64,000 bases of DNA, taken from positions 62,001-126,000 of the forward strand of contig JBCBRY010000001.1 in assembly GCA_039819485.1 (NCBI GenBank). The letters run 5' to 3'. Each line of letters begins with the position of its first letter. Position 1 is the first letter of the stretch. This document shows, one piece after another, positions 52,445-59,921 of the stretch. The notes below the pieces were generated by a model that saw nothing but the letters and a program-made list of their open reading frames with translations, ran no database searches and was not told the DNA's origin. Both the position numbers and the translations under genes were made by a program. The stretch comes from UBA6168 sp039819485 (lineage in GTDB: Bacteria > Bacteroidota > Bacteroidia > Chitinophagales > Saprospiraceae).

Positions 52445-54895
52445 ATGAACCTACGCTTGCACCATACAGCACTCCTTAAATGGCTCTTCGGCATCTTTAT
52501 GCTCCTGCCTGCCCTTCCTACTTTTTCACAAGTGACAGTGGAATGGGACAAAACCGCCGGCGGTATCGGTTGGGAAGAACTGAATACGCTGATCCCAACT
52601 TCGGACGGTGGCTACCTGGCCGGTGGGCTCACGACCTCTGCTGGCCCTCATCCAGATACAGAAGTAACTCAAGCCAGCCGGGACACCACCGTCTTCCCTG
52701 ATTTTAACGGGGATTTTTGGCTCGTCAAACTGGACAGCCTCGGCAATGTTCAGTGGGATGGCCGCTACGGTGGCTACAAACAAGACCGGATGTGGTCGGC
52801 GCATGAGACAAGCGATGGCGGGTTTATTTTGGGTGGCGAATCTTTTTCAGGTGATGACCCGGGAACCGAACACACCCAGTTCAACCGGGGCGACTTTGAT
52901 TATTGGCTGGTCAAAATAGACAAAGATGGAAACTATGTCAAAGACTGGACTTATGGCGGACCGGGAAAAGATGTGCTGCGGACAGTCATTCCCGTCGACG
53001 ATGGTTTTATGCTTTTTGGCTATTCCAATTCTGACAACAACCTGACTACGTGGGGTGAAAAAACCGACGATTCAAGGGGCCAGGAAGATATCTGGATCGT
53101 CAAGACGGATTTAAATTTGACCTACGTCGATGACTGGACGATTGGCGGGAGCGGAACAGACCTGCTCAATGATGCCAAATTGCTCCCGGATGGCAATTTC
53201 ATCATTTCAGCCTGGTCCACTTCTCCACCAACACAGCCGGGCGATGTTGGTGAAAAATTTACCCCCAATTATGGCCTGAACGATTATTGGATTCTTAAAA
53301 TCGACCCGCAAGCAAATATCATCTGGCAGTTGGGCGTCGGAGGTGATTTGGAAGATGTTCCGAATGATCTGCTCGTAACGCCGGAAGGAGATATTTTAGT
53401 CAGTGGTTTTTCCAGCTCCGTGCCTTCCATGGAGAATGGGATCGGTAATAAAACGGCACCGCTGCACGGGCTCCACGATGCATTTATGGTCAAAATCACC
53501 GACCAGGGAGGACAAGGAGTGATTGACTGGCAGACCTCCTACGGAGGAGACAACTCAGATCGCGGCTACTCCGCAGTACAGACCGGCGTCGGGAATTTTA
53601 TGATTGTCGTTCATAGTGAATCGAGCGACACTTCTTCGGGAGTGGGCAATAAATTTTCCCCAAATATTGGCCTCAAGGACATCTGGGTCGTCTACATCGA
53701 CAGTGTCGGAAATAAATTGTGGGATGCTTCAGTCGGAGGGCTGAACAATGATTCTGCCAACAAAATCATCAAGGCCCATGACAATGGGTTTGTCTTCGGC
53801 GGCAATTCCAATTCCATGAGGTACGAGCCCTACAAATCCGAAGACACCCGTGGTGGCTGGAACGATATGTGGATCGTAAAAACAGGCTGTTTTATTGAAC
53901 CTCCCGGATTAAAGAATTTTACCACTTCCTGCAATGATGATGTCATTATGGTGGATGCAACGGTCGACTCCTGCTTCCAGTGTGAATACCTGTGGAGTGA
54001 CGGGGAGACTGACCCGCTGCGGGAGTTTGAGCCACAGGTTGATGTTAATTTGCGACTGATCATTGCCCACCCCGATGGTTGCACCGCAGAGGACTCCATT
54101 AAAATCGACGTAGTTCCCGGAATCGAAGGTGTAATGTCCCTGTTCTCCCCTGTCAGCTGTTTTGAAGCCAACGATGCTGCATTTGAAATTGAGGAAGTCA
54201 TCGGTGGTTCAGCACCTTTTTCTTTTATCTTGAATGAAGGGGATACGCTCGACTATGCGATTTACGCTGCCATGGCGCCCGGTGAATATTTTCTTGAAAT
54301 TATCGATTCCAACCTTTGTAATTATGACACTGCTTTTGTCATCGAAGAGCCGCAGGAAGTTTTTGTGGAACTGGGAGACAACCTCGAAATCGAATTCGGC
54401 GACAGCGTGCAGCTTCAGGCGCTGACCAACCTCCTTCCCGGTGAATTCACCTTCGATTGGGGCCAGCCGGATCAGCTTTCCTGTACCGATTGCCTGGAAC
54501 CCTGGGTACAGCCTTTTTTCACGACTGCTTACAGCATTGTTCTGAGAGATTCGAATGGCTGTGAAAAAACCGACAACCTGCTCGTGATCCTTGACCGGGA
54601 AACCTCCGTTTTCATCCCCAATGCCTTCTCTCCCAACAATGACAATGTAAACGATTTTTTTACTGTTTACTCCGACCGGTCCGTTGCCCGCATCCTGCAA
54701 ATGCAGGTCTACGACAAATGGGGCGAACTGCTTTTTGAAAATTATAACTTCCAACCCAATCAGGACCAGATCGGCTGGAACGGCCAGCACAACGGCCGCT
54801 TTATGCAGCCCGGTGTCTTTACCTTTTTTGTGGAGGTGGAATACATCGATGAACGGACGGAGATCATGGTGGGGGATTTTACGTTGATACGGTGA
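52445..54895 (+). CDS. Secreted beta-propeller-like protein, T9SS type B sorting domain
   Basis: 816 residues. The signal peptide ends near TFSQ (28). Residues ~30-490 are six to seven repeats of a WD-T-GG..D..N..IPT.DGG(Y/F)..GG kind (WDKTAGGIGWEELNTLIPTS, WTIGGSGTDLLNDAKLLPDG), as in the delta-60/propeller-like secreted proteins. Two Ig/SprB-like domains follow. The end (NAFSPNNDNVNDFFTV, MQVYDKWGELLFEN, WNGQHNGRFMQPGVFTFFV) is the gliding-motility-associated type B sorting domain, which often needs a PorP/SprF partner; none is in the window. A tandem array starts 10 bases after the stop. Confidence 0.92.
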   Translation: MNLRLHHTALLKWLFGIFMLLPALPTFSQVTVEWDKTAGGIGWEELNTLIPTSDGGYLAGGLTTSAGPHPDTEVTQASRDTTVFPDFNGDFWLVKLDSLGNVQWDGRYGGYKQDRMWSAHETSDGGFILGGESFSGDDPGTEHTQFNRGDFDYWLVKIDKDGNYVKDWTYGGPGKDVLRTVIPVDDGFMLFGYSNSDNNLTTWGEKTDDSRGQEDIWIVKTDLNLTYVDDWTIGGSGTDLLNDAKLLPDGNFIISAWSTSPPTQPGDVGEKFTPNYGLNDYWILKIDPQANIIWQLGVGGDLEDVPNDLLVTPEGDILVSGFSSSVPSMENGIGNKTAPLHGLHDAFMVKITDQGGQGVIDWQTSYGGDNSDRGYSAVQTGVGNFMIVVHSESSDTSSGVGNKFSPNIGLKDIWVVYIDSVGNKLWDASVGGLNNDSANKIIKAHDNGFVFGGNSNSMRYEPYKSEDTRGGWNDMWIVKTGCFIEPPGLKNFTTSCNDDVIMVDATVDSCFQCEYLWSDGETDPLREFEPQVDVNLRLIIAHPDGCTAEDSIKIDVVPGIEGVMSLFSPVSCFEANDAAFEIEEVIGGSAPFSFILNEGDTLDYAIYAAMAPGEYFLEIIDSNLCNYDTAFVIEEPQEVFVELGDNLEIEFGDSVQLQALTNLLPGEFTFDWGQPDQLSCTDCLEPWVQPFFTTAYSIVLRDSNGCEKTDNLLVILDRETSVFIPNAFSPNNDNVNDFFTVYSDRSVARILQMQVYDKWGELLFENYNFQPNQDQIGWNGQHNGRFMQPGVFTFFVEVEYIDERTEIMVGDFTLIR

Positions 54896-54904
54896 GAGAG
54901 TTTT

Positions 54905-54960
54905 GGGTTATTGGGTTATTGGGTTATTGGGTTATTGGGTTATTGGGTTATTGGGTTATT
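54905..54960. repeat. Tandem array (GGGTTATT) x 7
   Basis: Seven perfect copies of an 8-base unit that differs by one base from the unit at 29753 once aligned as ATTGGGTT against ATTGGGAT. It begins 10 bases after a stop codon and precedes copy B of the dispersed element by 64 bases. Confidence 0.95.
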
Positions 54961-55024
54961 GGGTGTTACTCGTCTGCTCGCCTACTTGTTACCAACCTAC
55001 TTGCCTAAGTGCTTGGACAAAAAA

Positions 55025-55130
55025 AGAGCGCTAAAAATGACACTTTTATTTGGGCAAATGTTTGGTTTCCACGTCTTAAAAATCTTTTTCAGGCAAAGGG
55101 AAAGTGTCATTTTTTTTGACCACCTGCTTA
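55025..55130. repeat. Dispersed hairpin element, copy B
   Basis: AAAAATGACACTTTT (55033-55047) pairs with GAAAGTGTCATTTTT (55100-55114) over 14 of 15 bases. Flanks AGAGCGC and GACCACCTGCTTA and the inner CAGGCAAAGG match copy A closely. It lies between the stop of the type B protein and the stop of the toxin gene. Confidence 0.9.
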
Positions 55131-55137
55131 CTTAAAA

Positions 55138-55413
55138 TTAGTTGTCATAATGAAAACGGCACTGGATGACATAACACTTTTGATCCTTGCCCTTATTTCC
55201 CGACACTTTATAAACCAATTGCTGTTCCTGAGTAATTCTTCTTGACCAGAAGCCTTTCAGGCCATGTTTCAGCGGCTCCGGCTTTCCAATTCCTTTGAAT
55301 GGATTTTCTTTAATAGATTTTAGTAATTCTTTTATTTTTTCAACATGGTCAGGGTTGTTCTCTATCCAATATTCAAAGTCTTCCCAAGCGTTTTTAGTGA
55401 ACTCAATGTTCAT
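55138..55413 (-). CDS. yoeB: YoeB-family toxin (mRNA interferase)
   Basis: 91 residues, normal for Txe/YoeB. The family motifs are FTKNAWEDFEYWIENN, NPFKGIGKPEPLKHGLKGFWSRRI and the catalytic C-terminus CRFHYDN, with QLVYKV before it. YoeB binds the ribosomal A site and cuts mRNA; YefM neutralises it. Its partner lies upstream on the same strand but 133 bases away rather than overlapping. The toxin looks intact. Confidence 0.92.
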   Translation of the reverse strand: MNIEFTKNAWEDFEYWIENNPDHVEKIKELLKSIKENPFKGIGKPEPLKHGLKGFWSRRITQEQQLVYKVSGNKGKDQKCYVIQCRFHYDN

Positions 55414-55546
55414 AGTTTTTTATTTTTTGCGAATCAGGGTGCCCTTAAAGCAGCGAGTTTTTATTGAAATGACATTGAATATTTTAACTAACTCCAAATA
55501 ATTAATTCAGAAAGGAAAAAGGTAAAGGCTTTTGGTAATAATGCAC

Positions 55547-55810
55547 TTAATCAGCTAAGTCAAATGAAAAGGGTACGGTTTCCCCTTTTTTAAGCTGAGA
55601 GATAGATTCTACCAATCGATCCCTGTTTTTAGCAGTCGACAACAAGTATTCTGTTTCTTTTAATGCATTGTATTCCTGAATGGACATGATGACGATTGCA
55701 TCATCGTCATTGTTGTTTCGTGGAATGATGATCACTTCCATTGATTTACTGACCAAATCGAAATAGTATTTCATTTTTGCTCGCAATGAAGAAATGGTTA
55801 TGGCTTTCAT
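55547..55810 (-). CDS. yefM: YefM/Phd-family antitoxin
   Basis: 87 residues. The N-terminal DNA-binding part is MKAITISSLRAKMKYYFDLVSKSMEVIIIPR, here abridged to its recognisable ISSLRAKMKYYFDLV and EVIIIPRNN; the C-terminal toxin-binding tail is acidic (AKNRDRLVESISQLKKGE). It normally binds its own promoter as a dimer, more tightly with toxin. Two copies of a TACaATATTTTGTAC palindrome stand directly upstream. Confidence 0.9.
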   Translation of the reverse strand: MKAITISSLRAKMKYYFDLVSKSMEVIIIPRNNNDDDAIVIMSIQEYNALKETEYLLSTAKNRDRLVESISQLKKGETVPFSFDLAD

Positions 55811-55812
55811 AA

Positions 55813-55852
55813 TACAATATTTTGTACAAGCAAATGTACGATATTTTGTACA
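55813..55852. promoter_or_regulatory. Antitoxin operator, two repeated dyads
   Basis: TACAATATTTTGTAC (55813-55827) and GTACGATATTTTGTAC (55836-55851) are near-identical imperfect palindromes starting 3 bases before the antitoxin ATG. Such tandem boxes are usual for YefM-type autorepression. Confidence 0.7.
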
Positions 55853-55898
55853 AAAATTTCATCCGTTCAAGATGTAAACTTATTTCAGGGCAAACGAA

Positions 55899-56180
55899 TC
55901 ATAATTTCATGAACTTAAAAGACTCATTTCCAACTCTTATCAAATAAACACCTCGTTCAAATCCTTCAAGGCTGCCCCCCTGATTGGACAGGGTTCCTTT
56001 CCCAACTATCTCACCTGCCAATGAATAGATCAAATATTCCGTTTGTCTTGGATCATAGTTTTCAATAAAGATGCTGGAAGAAGCAGGATTAGGATAAATA
56101 AAAAACTGTTCTTCGTCAATCGGAACTTCCGCTAAGTCAGCCGCAATAGTTGATTGGTTTGCACTGTTTTCTTCAGGAGT
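55899..56180 (-). pseudogene. Orphan T9SS type A sorting domain
   Basis: An open stretch of 93 codons with no start codon reads TPEENSANQSTIAADLAEVP, then FFIYPNPASSSIFIEN, LIYSLAGEIVGKGTL, and FERGVYLIRVGNESFKFMKL before the stop. That is a whole type A sorting domain, preceded in frame by TAA. It lies 33 bases downstream of the DUF5916 gene on the same strand. It is what is left of a secreted-protein gene whose body has gone. Confidence 0.8.
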
Positions 56181-56213
56181 TTATCCGGTAACCGGGGAAG
56201 TGATCAAAGTTCA

Positions 56214-58424
56214 TTAAAATTGCTTCACAAGTGTGAGCTTTGAAATCACCTGCTGCTCTTGAAATGGCTCATCAAGGTGATTGATCCGTGAATCATTAAA
56301 GACCAAATAGAGGAAGGACAAGGGCAAGTATTCCCAGCTGGCCCGGACATTCCACCGGCCCTGTTCATCAAAGCTGTTGTATTGGTAAAAAGCAGATAAT
56401 TGCAACCTGGGGTTTAGCGCAAACCGAGATCCTATGGTGACCAAATGAGTGGACAAATACTGCTCTCCCACTCCAACGCCATTAAGATCAACGTATTCAT
56501 AATTTACCGTCAGGGCAGCGTGTGGGATAGGGGCCAATCTTCCAGAGAGTTGTAAGGTGTTTCGATTTCCGTTATAGAATTGGCCGAAGTTATAGGTGGC
56601 TCCCAATGACCATTTTTTGGACTGGTCCGTGTTATATCTCAACAAGCATCGAGTGTAATAATATCTATCCTCTTCGATTCGTACCCCCAGCGGGGCAAAG
56701 TTGAAATTTATATTTTGCCAAATCGGGACAATTTCTACCTGAAAAAAACTATTGTCTTTGAACCATAAATAAATCGGAAAGATAAATATGCTTGCCTGTT
56801 GAAAACTGGACGGGTCAGTGGCATCGTGGTTGTAGTTTATAAAAACCCCCGGGTCCCAACGCCGGATGAAATCGGTGTTTTTAGGCCGCCAAATGTAGTA
56901 GCCGCCAGGGTTGTGCCGGATGACATTGCTTTGCCGGACGAAGCCCATTCCGGGGTTATAGTCATCGTCCGTGTATTCGGTTACCCAGCCCAGGTAGTAT
57001 TTGTTGGTCGTGTTGCCCACGAAAATGCGTCCGGCATAACCTGCTTCTCCGGACTGCTCGTCCATGGAAGCAGAAAACAAATACTGAACATCCCACTCGC
57101 TGGTCGGACGGATTTGACCATCCAGCGTAACAGTAGTATTATTATTTGCAGCGGAACCTAATTCATCAGATGCTTCATCCAGGCGATGGGTCACCATGAC
57201 CCCAACATTGTTTTCCCTGCCATAATTGCGCAAGTACCTGGCTACGCCAAAATTGGAGACGGGCGAATTTCCCGTGTCACCCTGCCGGACGAACAGACCG
57301 GCAATTGACTGTTTCTCTGTCCGTTGCGTAAACCTGCTGCCTACCTGAATAGGAGCAGTGGCTGCATTAAAGCTACCTTGCAGACCTATTCTTCTGCTAA
57401 AAAACGGACGGATGGATTGTTGGAGGCCTCCTGCCCAAATACCCGAATTTTCCAGAAAAAACTGTCGCTGTTCGGGAAAGAAAATATTAAACCGTTCCAG
57501 GTTGTTGACCGCACGGTCCACGTCGGCTTGGGCAAAATCTGTATTAAACGTCAGGTCAAGCACCGACCGCGGGTTAATGGCCCATTTGACATCACCGCCC
57601 AGCTTGAAATCACTATCGGACGAATTGTTCCCCTCCGCGGTCAAATCATCGTACTGAAAGAGTGCATAAGGTTCAATTCTAATATTGGCGGAGGGTGGAG
57701 GTACTTCAATGCCGCTTAGCTGGGCCGCATAGGTCATTCGATAAGGCGTAAACGACTGTGGGATAGCAGGAAAAGTAGAAACTTCAATATCCCTCCTGGC
57801 ATATCTCACCAGCGTAATCCCCCATTCAACGGGTTCGCCATTTTCCGGCAGGTCGTACCTCAATGTTTTAAAAGGAATGGCAAATTCGGCCGTATAACCT
57901 TCTCGAGTCCGTTGCGTCCTTACCCGCCAGAGGGTGTTCCATCCTCTATCAAAATTATTTCCGTTGAAGTTTTGCAAATCCCTTTGATTACCATAAGGCG
58001 TGGTTTGAAAAGCCTGGGCATATTGTTTGAGGTTTTGTGGGTCCAGCGAAATACCGAATATGTCATTTTCGCCCCATTCAAAATCCCTGCGCAGGTCCTG
58101 CACCCGAATTCCTTTGATGCCCACCGAATCTTGGCACCATGCTCCTATGTAGAGGTTTTTATCATCGAAGAGGAATTTTACGGTGGTCGCATACTTGATC
58201 GGCCCTCCCTGCCTGGGCTCCCGCCTGAAAAAATCTTCTACTGCCTGTACTTGCGACCAATCGGATTCATCCAGGCGTCCGTCAACGTTGATGGCCCCAC
58301 TGGCACGGACAGCATGTACGACCGGCTGAACTTCTGGCGGCGGAAAGTTATCAGATGTGCCTTGGGCAAAAATGGAAAAGCACCAAAAATGGAGGATAGA
58401 AAGGAGTAAAAATTTTAGTTTCAT
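56214..58424 (-). CDS. DUF5916 outer-membrane-type protein with CBM9-like N-terminus
   Basis: 736 residues. The signal peptide ends near FAQG (21). Residues ~40-250 form a CBM9-like domain (GAINVDGRLDESDWSQVQAV, FLFDDKNLYIGAWCQDS, GYTAEFAIPFKTLRYDL), and the remainder is DUF5916 (LTFNTDFAQADVDRAVNNLERFNIFFPEQRQFF, here seen as NLERFNIFFPEQRQFFLEN, followed by FFSRRIGL) with a beta-barrel-like strand pattern to the end. CBM9-DUF5916 proteins are frequent in Bacteroidota, thought to bind or pass carbohydrates at the outer membrane. The gene is complete. Confidence 0.9.
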   Translation of the reverse strand: MKLKFLLLSILHFWCFSIFAQGTSDNFPPPEVQPVVHAVRASGAINVDGRLDESDWSQVQAVEDFFRREPRQGGPIKYATTVKFLFDDKNLYIGAWCQDSVGIKGIRVQDLRRDFEWGENDIFGISLDPQNLKQYAQAFQTTPYGNQRDLQNFNGNNFDRGWNTLWRVRTQRTREGYTAEFAIPFKTLRYDLPENGEPVEWGITLVRYARRDIEVSTFPAIPQSFTPYRMTYAAQLSGIEVPPPSANIRIEPYALFQYDDLTAEGNNSSDSDFKLGGDVKWAINPRSVLDLTFNTDFAQADVDRAVNNLERFNIFFPEQRQFFLENSGIWAGGLQQSIRPFFSRRIGLQGSFNAATAPIQVGSRFTQRTEKQSIAGLFVRQGDTGNSPVSNFGVARYLRNYGRENNVGVMVTHRLDEASDELGSAANNNTTVTLDGQIRPTSEWDVQYLFSASMDEQSGEAGYAGRIFVGNTTNKYYLGWVTEYTDDDYNPGMGFVRQSNVIRHNPGGYYIWRPKNTDFIRRWDPGVFINYNHDATDPSSFQQASIFIFPIYLWFKDNSFFQVEIVPIWQNINFNFAPLGVRIEEDRYYYTRCLLRYNTDQSKKWSLGATYNFGQFYNGNRNTLQLSGRLAPIPHAALTVNYEYVDLNGVGVGEQYLSTHLVTIGSRFALNPRLQLSAFYQYNSFDEQGRWNVRASWEYLPLSFLYLVFNDSRINHLDEPFQEQQVISKLTLVKQF

Positions 58425-58630
58425 AAAATTTGAATTTGAATCTTCTTACACAAGTAATCAAAACCAATTGCACGAATACATTCAATAGAAATCGGCACCA
58501 GGCCGCTTCTCCTTCAAAATTCCACTGGTGCCCGACGCTGCTTTGCAGCGACGGTAGCGCTTACCGGACAAAGGCGCTAAATGGATGCCGATGCCCGCAA
58601 GCATCGTATGAAAACAACCTCCATGCTTAC

Positions 58631-58912
58631 TCAATTCACTTTTCCTATCACTGCTATAGTTTCCCCTTTATTGATTGGAGGGGTATTCATAATGATCAAT
58701 AATATTCCATCTTCGCTGGCATAGACCGTTTCGACTGCTTCGTCAAAATAATTGGTGATTTGCCCGATTTTCATCCCTTTGGAAACATAGTCACCAGCCC
58801 CCTTCGCGGGATAAAAAATGCCATCATATTTTGAGCAAACAATCCCAAGATCAAAAAGGAGAAAAATATTGGTCGCATAATTATTTGAGATCGGTATTAA
58901 CGAATAAATCAA
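58631..58912 (-). pseudogene. C-terminal fragment of a succinylglutamate desuccinylase/aspartoacylase
   Basis: 93 codons. From KYDGIFYPAKGAGDYVSKGM to the end (IGQITNYFDEAVETVYASED, then LLIIMNTPPINKGETIAVIGKV) it matches the C-terminal lipoyl-like domain of the AstE/AspA zinc-deacylase family. The zinc-binding N-terminal two thirds is absent; the first ~27 codons do not look like the family. It starts 12 bases after the thiol-dioxygenase-like gene. It is probably a deletion remnant. Confidence 0.75.
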
Positions 58913-58924
58913 TTCAATCAGTTT

Positions 58925-59695
58925 TTACGGTTTTGTATCTGAATATTCTGCTACATACAAATTCTCACGTCCCTGGTACAACTCGTCTTCATTGACCGTA
59001 TACCATTTGGCATTTGTATCGTGTTTGTACGCCGGCGTAAACACGTCCACCAACTGGGTAAATTCATTAGGCATAATCGAGTGAATATTTCCTTCATGCG
59101 CAGTAAGCATGCTTACATTGCCCGCTTTGATGATTTCATTGCCGACTTCCCGGATCGTACACTTTTTTAATAATGAAGTTTCTCCGTTTGTTACGATTTC
59201 CCTGGTTGATGAGAGTTGTTCTTCGATAGTATAATTTTTGGCCAATACGTTTCCAGAAATAACATTCAACACGCCAGTCATATCAGGGTGATCATGGTGA
59301 GGGATATATTCCCCTTTTTCAAATTGGTACAGTGAAACCTGAAAATCTACTTCATAATGCAAATTGGCCGATTCAAACCAATCGGGCCTTTTATTTTCAT
59401 AGGCTTCCATTTCTTTTCTGATGTTTTCAAAAGCTGGAAAATCGCACTTAAGCAGCAATTGCCTCACCTTTTTGGTGTATCGTTTTTGATTCCAATGTGA
59501 TTCGTGCTGGGCCTTGGCCAATTTAGTAAGGCGTTCTAAAAAGGCATCCCAGTTGAGTTTGGTGCCTGCATTCCATTTGCCCAAATAGCCATTTGCCTGT
59601 TGAGCAAAGGAGGAGATGGAATTTAGCTGCAGGGCAACACTGGCAAACCCTAAAGCACTCAGTTTGATAAATTCTCTGCGTTTAAAATCATCCAT
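58925..59695 (-). CDS. Tat-exported cysteamine/cysteine dioxygenase-like (PCO_ADO) cupin
   Basis: 256 residues. The N-terminus has a twin-arginine signal (RREFIKLSALGFASVAL). The body matches thiol dioxygenases of the plant cysteine oxidase/ADO family: IPHHDHPDMTGVLNVISGNV with H134 and H136, and H205 in EGNIHSIMP as the third iron ligand, then LVDVFTPAYKHDTNAKWY. These enzymes add O2 to a terminal or free thiol. A Tat signal means the folded iron protein is exported. It is followed by a truncated deacylase. Confidence 0.82.
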   Translation of the reverse strand: MDDFKRREFIKLSALGFASVALQLNSISSFAQQANGYLGKWNAGTKLNWDAFLERLTKLAKAQHESHWNQKRYTKKVRQLLLKCDFPAFENIRKEMEAYENKRPDWFESANLHYEVDFQVSLYQFEKGEYIPHHDHPDMTGVLNVISGNVLAKNYTIEEQLSSTREIVTNGETSLLKKCTIREVGNEIIKAGNVSMLTAHEGNIHSIMPNEFTQLVDVFTPAYKHDTNAKWYTVNEDELYQGRENLYVAEYSDTKP

Positions 59696-59765
59696 GATTA
59701 TTTTTAAATTTTAATATTTTATAGTATCACTTATCAGCAGGTAAGTGCTGGGACTAAATTAAGTG

Positions 59766-59868
59766 GCGCAAAAAATGACACTTTTGTTTTGACAGATGTT
59801 TGATTTCATGGCCTCCAAACTCTTTTTCAAGCAAAGGAAAAGTGTCATTTTTTTTGACCACCTGCTTA
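59766..59868. repeat. Dispersed hairpin element, copy D
   Basis: AAAAATGACACTTTT (59771-59785) and its perfect complement (59838-59852), right flank GACCACCTGCTTA and inner GCAAAGG as in copies A and B; the inner left part has drifted (GACAGATGTTTGATTTCATG). It lies between the S9 peptidase stop and the dioxygenase-like start. Confidence 0.9.
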
Positions 59869-59921
59869 TAAACGGTTACCATGTAGCAATTACTTTTTGA
59901 TTTTTTCGATGACGATTTTTT

